Source of the DNA: Coriobacteriales bacterium
GTDB taxonomy: Bacteria > Actinomycetota > Coriobacteriia > Coriobacteriales > UBA8131
Assembly: GCA_031256715.1 (NCBI GenBank)
Contig: JAIRQA010000128.1
Span: 1-57,978, forward strand
Reading direction: 5' to 3'
Length of the DNA stretch: 57,978 nucleotides
The translations under genes were made by a program, and so were the position numbers. The notes under the pieces were generated by a model. The model was not told where the DNA came from. It searched no databases and saw nothing but the letters and a program-made list of their open reading frames with translations. This document shows, piece after piece, positions 28,170 through 38,400 of this stretch. Within the stretch, counting starts at the first letter, position 1. Each line of letters starts with the position of its first letter.

Positions 28170-28550
28170 CTATGCAGCAAATTGCACGGCCTCTATAAAG
28201 ACATTTACCTCTGTCACGCTAATGTTTACCTGCGAGAGCAAAGCGTCAGTCACGCTGGCACGAATATTTGCCGCAACTTCGGGAAGCACAAAGCCATAAA
28301 AGACATGCACATGTACATCTACCTTTATGGTACCTTCCTCCTCATAGATAAAAATACCCGGATGGCTATTTTTTGTAAGGATTGCACGCAAAAACTTCTG
28401 TGGCGTAATTGTTGTGAGCGAACTGACACCCTCAACCTCAAGTACTGCCATGCTGGCAATAGTCTCTAAAACACCTGGTGCAATTGTTAGTTCGGTGTTA
28501 GCATATGCCTGCTCGTTTGCAATTATGTTCGTTTGATCATTTGTGCTCAT
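28170..28550 (-). CDS. Asp23/Gls24 family envelope stress protein
   Basis: A small cytoplasmic or membrane-associated protein of the Asp23 family (TIAPGVLETIASMAVLEVEGVSSL, VDVHVHVFYGFVLPEVAANI). In Firmicutes related proteins respond to alkaline or envelope stress; the molecular function is not settled. The 126 residues cover one complete domain. GGAGACTTCA-ATG gives a clear start. It lies between accC and nusB, the usual position in this class and in many Firmicutes. Confidence 0.92.
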   Translation of the reverse strand: MSTNDQTNIIANEQAYANTELTIAPGVLETIASMAVLEVEGVSSLTTITPQKFLRAILTKNSHPGIFIYEEEGTIKVDVHVHVFYGFVLPEVAANIRASVTDALLSQVNISVTEVNVFIEAVQFAA

Positions 28551-28568
28551 TGAAGTCTCCTATGTCTC

Positions 28569-29939
28569 CTAAACACAACTAATGGGATAACGCTCAAGAA
28601 AATCGGTTTGCACATCGCCGCTAACGAAGGCAGGTATCTCTAGTAGCGCTCTATGAAAACCAATGGTAGTATGAATGCCACCAATAACAAACTCGTCTAA
28701 AGCACGCTTTGCTCTATTAATGGCAACATCGCGTGTCTCACCCCAAACTACAAGTTTAGCAACTAGCGAATCATATGTTGGTGGCACTGTATAACCGGTA
28801 TACAAATGTGTATCTACACGAACTCCAGGACCTCCAGGTAAACGCAGCTCTGTAATCGTACCAGGCGACGGCCAGAAGTTTTTAGCGGGATCTTCGGCGT
28901 TAATGCGAAACTCTATAGCGTGTCCCTTAGGCACAGCTGGTATATCAAGTGACTTATTCGCAATAAAGCTAATTGGCGCTCCCGCCGCAATTCGAATCTG
29001 CTCACAGATAATATCTGTAGACGTTATCTGTTCGGTTACGGGGTGTTCAACCTGAACGCGGGTGTTCATCTCCATAAAATAAAAATCACCGTTTTCATCA
29101 AGCAAAAACTCTACAGTGCCAGCATTTGTGTAACCTACTTCACGCACAGCCGCCAGAGCAGCTTTGCCCATACGTTCACGCAAATCAGAACTAAGTGCTG
29201 GTGAAGGCGCTTCTTCTAGTAGTTTTTGATGCCTTCTTTGAATAGAACAATCGCGCTCGCAAAGATGTACACTATTACCATGTGTGTCTGCAAGTACCTG
29301 AATTTCTACATGGCGAGGACGCAAAATAAGTTTTTCTAGATAAACCTCGCCGTTGCCAAATGCCGCAGTTGCTTCGGCACGAGCGGCATCAAAGGCTGCT
29401 TGCATCTCTTGTGGAGCATGCACCTCACGCATGCCGCGTCCGCCCCCGCCAGCGCTAGCTTTTATAAGAACCGGGTAACCAACTTCACTAGCAAAGCGTG
29501 AAGCTTCATCGGCAGACTTAATGGGGCCATCAGAACCTGGCACAGTTGGAACGCCAATGCGCATCATAGTCTCACGCGCCACACTTTTGTCGCCCATCAT
29601 CTCTATGGCTTCTGGTTCAGGACCAATCCAAACGAGGTCATTTTCTTTTACGGCTCGCACAAATGCAGCATTTTCTGCCAAAAAACCATAGCCGGGGTGT
29701 ATGGCTTGTGCTCCACGCGAAGTTGCAGCTCCAATGAGATTGGCAAAATTGAGGTATGATTGAGCAGATTGCGCAGGCCCTATGCATACTGCCTCATCGG
29801 CAAGTTGCACTGCCAAAGTGTTACGATCGATATCCGAGTAGACCACAAGGCTCAAAACGCCAAGGTCGCGACATGCACGAACAATACGCACTGCAACCTC
29901 GCCGCGGTTTGCTATGAGTATCTTATCAAACAGTGCCAC
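28569..29939 (-). CDS. accC: Biotin carboxylase
   Basis: ATP-grasp enzyme that carboxylates biotin on a carrier protein. Signatures: KILIANRGEVAVRIVRAC, GYGFLAENA, the glycine-rich KASAGGGGRGMR loop, ERDCSIQRRHQK, FLLDENGDFYFMEMNTRVQVEHPVTE. The 456 residues match AccC, with no fused carrier. The start is GTG, sharing one base with the upstream stop codon, so it is coupled to the carboxyltransferase-carrier gene. The two proteins together should form one biotin-dependent carboxylase. Confidence 0.96.
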   Translation of the reverse strand: MALFDKILIANRGEVAVRIVRACRDLGVLSLVVYSDIDRNTLAVQLADEAVCIGPAQSAQSYLNFANLIGAATSRGAQAIHPGYGFLAENAAFVRAVKENDLVWIGPEPEAIEMMGDKSVARETMMRIGVPTVPGSDGPIKSADEASRFASEVGYPVLIKASAGGGGRGMREVHAPQEMQAAFDAARAEATAAFGNGEVYLEKLILRPRHVEIQVLADTHGNSVHLCERDCSIQRRHQKLLEEAPSPALSSDLRERMGKAALAAVREVGYTNAGTVEFLLDENGDFYFMEMNTRVQVEHPVTEQITSTDIICEQIRIAAGAPISFIANKSLDIPAVPKGHAIEFRINAEDPAKNFWPSPGTITELRLPGGPGVRVDTHLYTGYTVPPTYDSLVAKLVVWGETRDVAINRAKRALDEFVIGGIHTTIGFHRALLEIPAFVSGDVQTDFLERYPISCV

Positions 29940-31909
29940 TAGGCCACCGTGTCTTCTAAACTTGAGGTTGGTTGATCACAAACAGGCTCTAAATAAAATA
30001 GCACCGAGCCAAACTCTACAGGACTGGCGTTTTCTACACAGACCTCGCGTATAATTCCCATTTGTTCAGCAGTAATCTCATTCATTAATTTCATAGCTTC
30101 TACAATACATAATGCTTGACCAGCCATAACTTCATCATTTACTTGCACATAGGGGGGCTTATCCGGAGCAGGTGCAGCATAAAAGGTGCCAACCATAGGC
30201 GCCATAACAGGTATCCAAGATGAAGGGCGACTGGCAGCAGACATAGCATTGCCGCCCGCATTGCCCAAAACAGATTGTCCTGCACCACTGTGCGTTAAAG
30301 TGCTAGCAGAAGCACCGGCAAGGTCCTTCTCGACATTATAAGCGCTTACTGCAGCAGATGCTTGCTGGATAGCATTACCATTAGCACCTGCGGCATGCTC
30401 TGCTACAGATTGCGAACGCACGGTAATCTTGGTGCCGGCTTCTTCAACTGTGACTTCGCCAACGCCAGTTTCTTCGACAACCCTAATAAGGTCTCGTATC
30501 TGATTGATATCCACGACTTGCTCCTCCTTTGTGGCAGCCGACTCCTCCTCCAACAAAAATGCAGTCTTTTCGGACGTGCGATGTTTGCTTAAATACGCAC
30601 GCGCTTCGTTGGGAAAAAGCGCCCACATTAACACATCTTCTTCGCTTTGAGCCAACTCGCCTGCCTCTGTGGCGACTTCATCATAGCTGGTGGTAACCAG
30701 CGAAGATGGCGCAACATCATCTGGCAATGCCTCGCGCGCACCTAATACCTTGCGAGCAATCTCCATGTCTAAAGGTCCTGGAGCCTTGCCATATAGCCCT
30801 GCAATATAATCCTTCATTTCTGTAGAAACTACACTCCAGCGCTTGCCGGTAAGCACATTAAAGACAGCTTGAGTACCTACAATCTGGCTCATAGGTGTTA
30901 CCAGTGGAGGGTAGCCAACCTCTGCACGAACACGCGGAATTTCATCCATAACATCGTCTAGACGATCAGCTGCCTTTTGAACTTCTAACTGGCTAATTAG
31001 ATTGCTCATCATACCACCGGGAACTTGATGCGAATAAACTTGCATGTGGATAAGGGATGTCACGCCGCGCTTGTAGCCACCACGCATGCGTACATCTTCC
31101 CAGTAGCGACTAATCTCGAAGAGTAGGTCTAGGTCTAGGTCTGTATCGTAACCAGACTCTTTTAATGCCGAGACTATCATCTCTACCGCTGGTTGCGAAT
31201 TGCCAAAAGCTAGAGGTGCGCTCGCGGTATCTACAATAGCCGCACCAGCTTCTGCCGCCTTTAGATAATTAGCAGGCGCCATGCCGCCAACATAATGACA
31301 GTGTACATGAATGGGTAATCCAACCTCTTCGCGCAAAGCCCGCACCATACGCTCTGTACGATAAGGAGTAAGCATGCCCGCCATGTCTTTAATGCAGATT
31401 GAGTCGGCACCTAATTCTTTTAATTGCAAGGAGTATTCGATATAACTATCTAATGTATGCACAGGACTCATGGTGTAAGATAAGGCACCCTCAAAATGCG
31501 CATCCGCCTCTTTTATGGCAATAGCGCAATCGCGTACATTACGAATATCATTTAGGGCATCAAAGACACGAAAAACATCTATCCCATTGCGATTACTTGC
31601 TTTAATAAAACGACTGACGATTTCTTGCGAATAATGGTGATAGCCAACAAGATTCTGACCACGCACCAACATAGAAAGCGGTGTTTTTGGGCAATGTTTT
31701 TTAATAGCACGCAGTCGTTCCCACGGATTTTCATCTAAAAAACGTAGACAGGTGTCAAAAGTAGCACCGCCCCAAGCCTCGATGGCCCAATAGCCAACAC
31801 GATCCATTTTGCTTAGGATGGGCAACATCTCGCCAATACCCATTCGCGTGGCCCAAAGCGACTGGTGCGCATCGCGAATCGTGGTGTCCATTATGCACAG
31901 TTTTCTCAT
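29939..31909 (-). CDS. OadA/PycB-type carboxyltransferase fused to an AccB-like biotin carrier
   Basis: Residues 1-about 300 are a pyruvate/oxaloacetate carboxyltransferase barrel (MDTTIRDAHQSLWATRM, FDTCLRFLDENPW, CIKDMAGMLTP, HVHCHYVGGMAPANYL). A conserved PYC/OadA domain reaches about 460. Then comes an AccB-type N-terminal helix (IRDLIRVVEETGVGEVTV), an Ala/Ser linker, and a biotinyl domain with biotin-accepting Lys607 in EAMKLM. The biotinyl domain carries the thumb (YAAPAPDKPPYV) typical of acetyl-CoA carboxylase BCCP, not of OadA. I start at 31909, because GGGAGG lies 4 bp upstream; the open frame goes 15 codons further. With AccC it is likely a pyruvate carboxylase-like or oxaloacetate-handling enzyme; acetyl-CoA carboxylation is not supported by the carboxyltransferase type. 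Confidence 0.9.
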   Translation of the reverse strand: MRKLCIMDTTIRDAHQSLWATRMGIGEMLPILSKMDRVGYWAIEAWGGATFDTCLRFLDENPWERLRAIKKHCPKTPLSMLVRGQNLVGYHHYSQEIVSRFIKASNRNGIDVFRVFDALNDIRNVRDCAIAIKEADAHFEGALSYTMSPVHTLDSYIEYSLQLKELGADSICIKDMAGMLTPYRTERMVRALREEVGLPIHVHCHYVGGMAPANYLKAAEAGAAIVDTASAPLAFGNSQPAVEMIVSALKESGYDTDLDLDLLFEISRYWEDVRMRGGYKRGVTSLIHMQVYSHQVPGGMMSNLISQLEVQKAADRLDDVMDEIPRVRAEVGYPPLVTPMSQIVGTQAVFNVLTGKRWSVVSTEMKDYIAGLYGKAPGPLDMEIARKVLGAREALPDDVAPSSLVTTSYDEVATEAGELAQSEEDVLMWALFPNEARAYLSKHRTSEKTAFLLEEESAATKEEQVVDINQIRDLIRVVEETGVGEVTVEEAGTKITVRSQSVAEHAAGANGNAIQQASAAVSAYNVEKDLAGASASTLTHSGAGQSVLGNAGGNAMSAASRPSSWIPVMAPMVGTFYAAPAPDKPPYVQVNDEVMAGQALCIVEAMKLMNEITAEQMGIIREVCVENASPVEFGSVLFYLEPVCDQPTSSLEDTVA

Positions 31910-31931
31910 AGCACCTCCCTTTGGGCGTAGA

Positions 31932-31937
31932 ATTATA
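31932..31937 (-). promoter_or_regulatory. -10 box of the carboxylase operon
   Basis: A perfect TATAAT is read on the minus strand about 22 bp before the ATG at 31909. No good -35 is seen. This would start the long accC-to-steA run. The sequence from here to 32142 holds no gene I can support. Confidence 0.5.
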
Positions 31938-32142
31938 ATGTTGATAAGTACCATCTGCTCTTAAGCATCCACTAAAGGAAGCATGTCGCAGTCTGCCGAA
32001 CTTCTGGCAAAAAAGTGGTGAAAATTTCATCGCAACCATTTTGTTTTCTAGGCGGCAAACAAGCTTCTTGCAAAAGCCACGGGCACAGTCCCGAAACCGA
32101 GCAAGCAAAATAGCTTGACGAACCCAGAAGGCAAAATAGTGA

Positions 32143-32216
32143 TGGCTGGGGCAGCAGGATTCGAACCTACATAGCTGGCACCAAAAACCAGAGTCCTGCC
32201 ATTGGACGATGCCCCA
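32143..32216 (-). tRNA. tRNA-Gln (anticodon TTG)
   Basis: The full cloverleaf can be folded on the minus strand: acceptor TGGGGCA/TGCCCCA, D-stem GTCC/GGAC, anticodon stem CTGGT/GCCAG with loop TTTTGGT (anticodon TTG, reads CAA), T-stem GTAGG/CCTGC with loop TTCGAAT, and an encoded CCA end (32143-32145). The discriminator base is G, usual for tRNA-Gln. Confidence 0.97.
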
Positions 32217-32228
32217 ATGGAACTTTCT

Positions 32229-32257
32229 ATTCTACCACAGCTGTTTGATTCAAACAA
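32229..32257 (-). promoter_or_regulatory. tRNA-Gln promoter
   Basis: TTGTTT (32252-32257) and TAGAAT (32229-32234) on the minus strand are 17 bp apart. Transcription would begin a few bases before the mature tRNA 5' end. Confidence 0.65.
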
Positions 32258-32366
32258 AAGCAATTGGCAGATGCCACCGCCGAGCGGCAATGAGCGGCTT
32301 TAAATCGCACGTTAAATCTATCACCTGTAGTTAAACACACAAAACAAAACACAAGGAAACAGACAC

Positions 32367-32383
32367 CAAAAAACTGTTTTTTG
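32367..32383 (-). terminator. AT-rich palindrome after the surface protein gene
   Basis: CAAAAAA and TTTTTTG form a 7-bp inverted repeat with a 3-nt loop, 56 bp beyond the stop codon. The stem has only one G-C pair, so termination there is uncertain. Confidence 0.3.
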
Positions 32384-32438
32384 CTTAAACAAGACAATGG
32401 TTTCTTGCTTAACTACGACCTAATACCCTTAAAACCTA

Positions 32439-35400
32439 CTATATGACTTGGGCATCTTTGCCAATGTTGCCTGTCTTAGTTTCGATGCTCACTAAATTTT
32501 TATCAGTCTGAGGCTCAGGGTTTTTCTTAGCATTATTTTCCTTTCGCCTACGGAAAACAACATATACGATTATGGCAGCAACAAAAAGTAAGAAAAGCAA
32601 AACTACAATAGGCGTATAAAAGTTTATCCAAACTACAGCACCATCTGGCCAATCTAAAATAGCCCAAACAATAACAGTAGCCAGCGCAATTGCCATTGCC
32701 AAAAAACGACTTATGACAATGCTTAAGCACGCATTACGATTTCTTATAGACTGAACCAAAAGGATGATAAAGCTAATTGCGGCAATTAATGCTAAGATCA
32801 GATTAAGCAGTGACCAGACCATTACGGCATTAAAACTGCCTAATGGGATTTTGCCATCAAACAAATCTTTTAATAGATTGCCACTTTGGCTCATTAGTAA
32901 TTCGGCGTCAGTTTCGCTAAAGCCAGCATCAACATAGGGATTGCCTGGAGCAGTTGGCGTAGCTGGTGGCGCAACAACTGTGCTATTGGCCTTATACTGA
33001 GCTATGACATCTAAGTCAGACTGTATGTTGTCAAATGCTGGTAGCCAACCAATAAACGTATATCCTGCTCTTTTGGGGCTTGGCGGAGCAGTAGCACTAC
33101 CGCCCTTTAAAACCTGTTCGGTCTTTAGTTCTTTTTTATCCCAATCTAAGAAATTTACGGTAAAGTAGACCTCGTTGTCTTTGTCAGCATCACTTCCGCC
33201 GCCAGAGCCTCCATTACCTCCGCCGTTGTCGCCGCCGCCAGAGCCACCATTACCTCCGCCGTTGTTGCCGCCACCGCCATTTCCACCGTTTCCTCCATCT
33301 CCGCCGCCGTTGTCGCCGCCGCCAGAGCCTCCATTACCTCCACCGCCAGAGCCAATATAAGTAAATTGCGCATATGTATCAACATTTGCCTGAACGTTAT
33401 TGTATGGGACAGACCAACCTGTAAATCTATAGTCAGTTCTATTTGGCACTGTAGGGGCAATCGCCGAGCCACCCTGAATCACAGTCTGAGAACTAAGGAT
33501 AGCGCCATCCCAATTAATGAAACGCACTGTAAAGTAGATATCAGTAGAAACATCAAGAAGTCTATATTGTGCCCAAGTGTCTATATCTGCTTTAACATTG
33601 TTAAAAGGTAGCGACCAACCAGTGAACACATAGCCTGTCCTAAAGGGGTTTGTTGGAGCAACAGCTATGCCACCGTAACCAATATTTTGGGAACTAAGCA
33701 ATGTCCCGTCCCAATCTAAAAAGCGTACTTTATAGGTATTTAAGCTGTACCGAGCATAAACGTCTAAATCAGTAGTCACATTTGCAAATTGCTTGTCCCA
33801 GCCAATGAAGGTGTATCCCTGATGCGCTGGCACAATAAAGTTTACTTGAGCACCTAATCCATGTAAAACTTGCATCTGTGCTAGCATGCTATTATCTAAA
33901 GAATCAAAAAATCGAACAGTGTGATATTGCGGTGGAGCTTGCTCTATAACTATTCGAAAACTCTTTTGCGCCGCAAAATTGCCACTTAAATCAGCAACAT
34001 TTACATAAACCAGATACTCGCCAGGTTGACTATCATCTAAAGCTGCAAAGCCTCCTGTCACATAAACATTTGCTGGCGTTGACACACGATAATATTTAAA
34101 AGTGACTGTCGACGTTAAGTCGCCTTGGTACGAATCTAGCGCGCTAACGCCAAGTGCACTTTCTGTAGTAGGTAATCCGCCAACACTATAGTGTAATGCC
34201 GCAGGTGCTGTAATCACAGGCGCAATATTATCTACAACTTTAACGCGAATCTCTACTGTACTTTCGTCGCCATTATCAAATGTAGCTTTTACAGTTACTA
34301 ATTTATCAAAGCCATTTGTAACATATCTATAATCATTATCGCTAAGAAGCGTATAGCTTAACTGGGGCGTAACATTTACAGCATACCCTTGCCTCCAAAA
34401 CTTCGCTTTATCTATTGCCTCTTGTTTAATTTTGGCATTGTTGGCGGCGGTGTGCAGCAGCGGTTGCGGCGTAGCATATTGCTCGTTAACAGGTAGCTCA
34501 AACTTGGTTGTCTCTATAGTCATAGAAAAGCTATTACTGCCATCATCCCAAACGGCAACAAGAGTAAAAGATGATGAAACCGCAGAATCAAAGTCATAAG
34601 CGGTATTGGGGTCAGCGCCTTTTACATACCAGCGCACAAAAGTATGACCTGTCCTTGTGGGGTCTTGAGGCTTAACAACCTTACCACCAGTGGGAATAAC
34701 TTGTGCTTGGGGGGCTGTGCCATCGCCACCATTAATGTCAAAGTCCACTACATTTGCAGATACCTGAATAGTTAATGTTGCGGGCACAGAAGGATTGCCC
34801 GCAGGATCTATATAATCTATGCGATACTTATATGTGCCTGGCACTGCTGTATCTAAACTTGAGCCTAGAGCGGTAAATGTTAGCTTAGAGCGGTCAAGTG
34901 AGTCTTGGGTGTCAAAGAAATTTACTCCCGCTTTAACAAGATTAGCAAAATCATTTGATGTTAAGTTAGGTGAGTTCACTGCCACAGTGTGGGAAATATC
35001 TTTAAGAGTTGCAGAAATAGTGTCACGAACAATAATCTTGCGTTCAGCTTTGGCAACTTGCCCATCATCATCTGCTGTAGATGTGTAGACGATAGTATAT
35101 TCGCCTTTTATAGCATTTGAAATTGTGGTGTTATCAATAAATGAAAACTGCGTATCGGGTGCTAGTGTTAAAGGATTGTGAGTAATTGCACTACTATTAA
35201 TAGTAGCAAGAAGTGTACCAGTTGCACCTCCGCTCATGACTTCAACCTTCTGAACACCTACAGGACTTTTGTCGTCTCTAACTTTGCCGCGTGTCCACTC
35301 GGGAACAGGTCCCAATTTATACTCGACATTAGCGTTGCTTATTAACGCATCAAACCAAGGCGCTCCGGTCTTTTTTAACTTAACGCCAGCTGTACGACCT

Positions 35401-38400
35401 GCGCTAGACTTCAAAACATCGCCTGAAGCGTCTGTAAAGCTATATATAGTGCGACCTAAAGCTGCTTGTCCATATAAAACATTATTGCCATTAACTGCGG
35501 GAGAAACAAAACCAAAGGTAGCTTCATAAAGGTTGTTTCCATCTACTGTTGGTAAAGACCCTGATTCAAACTTCAGAGCCGAAACATTTTGTGGCAAGGT
35601 GCTTCCTGGTGTGTATAGCGTCCAGCTTAAACTTGTATCAGTGTTGTCTGCAAGCTGCATTGCCAAGGCATCATCTGTTGGGTCTGCCGCATCAGTTGTA
35701 TACCAAACATTAAAACCAAGTGCAGCGCCTTTCTGTACCGTAATGTTGCCATCAGCTGTTAGCGGCCAACTATTTGCGCCAACGCCATTATATCTGGGTA
35801 AGATAAAGTATGCTGTGGGATTATTAAACTCTTCGCCTGATGAGTTTAAAAGACGAATACGAAATTGCCCTGTATCACCAGCAATGATTTCGGGAACATC
35901 CCCACCAGCTTGATAGGTGCGAAAAACGGTGGTGTCATAAGGAGTTGTGTTGTAAACATCAACACCAACCTCTGCTTCGGCAAAAGACGATGACTTTAGA
36001 TCGATACCGCCACCTGTAAGGTATGCTCCGCCAGACGCAGCCGGCAACCATGTAGAGCCCGTCTTTAACAATGCGGCTTCAGAGATATCACGATAATAGA
36101 TTCCCTGAACAGTGTTGTTTGCGTAATAACCGGCATGTTCCCAATCGCTAGTTGCCACAAGACCAAAAGCGCCAATCTTGCCTGACATAGAATCAGCCAC
36201 AAAAAGATCCAAAGAAACGCCAATGGTATTGTCTAACCATGTCCACTTTGTTCCGGTGTTAGGATCGACATAAACGCTATTATATTTATTGTCAACTGTT
36301 AGACCCTTAAACTCTACAGCAACAACATACGAAGCAGTCGCCGAACCTAAGCTATATTGCACTGGCTTACCGTTTGCATCAAGCAAAAGACGAACATTAA
36401 AATCACTTTTGTCTACTTCACGAGCACTGCGATTACCAGAAGCGTCTACATCGGCAATCCAGGCAGACACAGAATCCTTTAAATTGCTTGGCAGCTGCAA
36501 GCCTTTAGGAACCAGAAAAAGGGCAACGGGGTCATGGTAAGCATAATAACCACTCCCCTGATACGATCCTGTTACCACATCGCGATGCAACACAGAAACC
36601 TCACCATAAAGACTAACTTTACCCCCAAGCGAAACATCACTTAGCGAAGTCCCCCATTCGTCAGCTGGTTTTGCGTAATCATGAAGTTGCATATTGCTAA
36701 CATAATATGTCTGACTTAAACGTTTTGTAATGGTGATAGCTTGCTTATTGTGTTCGTTGTTACTATCATCATAAGAGACATACCCGCCCGCTTCTATAAT
36801 GCTACTGTCGCCTTCGGGCAGTAAAACGCCATTAACCTCTATAGATGCTTGCGTATAAGCAACATCGCCATTAATGTCCCATGTAGCATCAACACGACCG
36901 TACATCTCAAATAGTGCGTTACTAAGGCCATAAGCGCCCTCCCAAGAACCACTCTTCCAATATGGATTTCCAAAAGCAATCTTTTCTATATGCTCAAAAG
37001 TCAAGTTATAATAATTACCTGTGGTCAGAGCTGGAAGTCCATGGGCAGAAAAATCGATATAGGTTTCAGACGCTTTATTTATCACAAAATCGCGTGTGTT
37101 ACCAAGACTGTCACTGTAGCGCACTATACCGGTAGTGCCATTATCATTATATAAGCCTATTTTGCCATCAGCCGCATTAAAGTTTATGCCTTGAACATAA
37201 GTATCGCCAGGCAAGCTGGGATTATCAAGTATATCTACTTTAATTGAAACATCTTTTACTGCAGGATCAAATTCTTTTAAATAAAGACGTGTAAGATATT
37301 GTCGGTCTTGACCACGGTAAATATAACCAAAACCATCGTTGTCATTTGTTCCTGGGCGCATCCATGACTGAGTGTGTGGAGCCATATATAAATCGAAAGG
37401 CAGATTTACTAAACGCACAGACAAGGCTGGCAAGTTACTGTTTACCAAGGCTTCTTGCTCTGCCGGTAGATTATCGCCAAAGCCATTGTGCTTAGCACTA
37501 AAATGCAAGGCCTCAGTTAAAAATTGCAATGTGACATTGGCGCTACTAGGAAAGACATCCAAAACTGTTAATTTAAAGGGAACAGATACCTTAGAACCAT
37601 AGCTTAAATCACCAAGATAAACACGGCTGGCGCCAGGAATTTTGTAAGTTAAAACGCCATTGTTTAAGTCCCAGCTAGCACCTGAGGGCAAGTTATCTGG
37701 TTGTTCAACCTTTAAGACTTGGTCAAGCGATAAGCCATTAGCACTAAGAAAGTCGGCAATTGCAACTGAACCTGTTCCGGTATCAATCATAAGCTTGTTA
37801 AAGTCTATGCTTACAACATTATCTTGCAGTGCACCAGACCACGAATTAAGACTATAAACAGAGTCCGTAAGCGAATCAGCAGGAAAACCTGATGCCAAGA
37901 CATCTAGGTTTACTTGCATTGTAGAGCCATCACGTCTAAAAATGTTATTGGGATAATCTGCAGAAGTGAAGCAATCATAGAGCTTCTGAGTAGTAGATAC
38001 ATATGTTGCCTTAAGAGTATTTTGCTTAGGACTTAGGCTTTCTTCTGCAAATGCTGCATTAATATCAAGGTAGTCACCGCTCATGCCATTAAAGACCTTA
38101 TCCGGCAATAATCTAAATACCACTCTGGCAGACGTTCTAATGGTAGAGCCAGATGACTTAAAATTGTAGGTAATTGTTTTTTGCGATCCATTCTGACCCA
38201 TAGTTGGCGCGCCAACCATTCCCACAGGTGTATTAGCTAAAATGGCCTGATAGCAATCGGGATAAGAAATTGTTAGCGAATACTTGGTGTCAACCTTTGC
38301 AAAGTTTAAAACATGTTCACTTAGATACTGGTATTGCGGCGACGCGCCATAAGGGTCATAAGACTTTGTAACATCAAAGGCAACCATGCTTTGAGCAACA

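Noticed and set aside
32439-32700. LPXTG sortase signal on the surface protein
   Set aside because: No LPXTG-like motif is present; the C-terminus has three hydrophobic helices instead of one.
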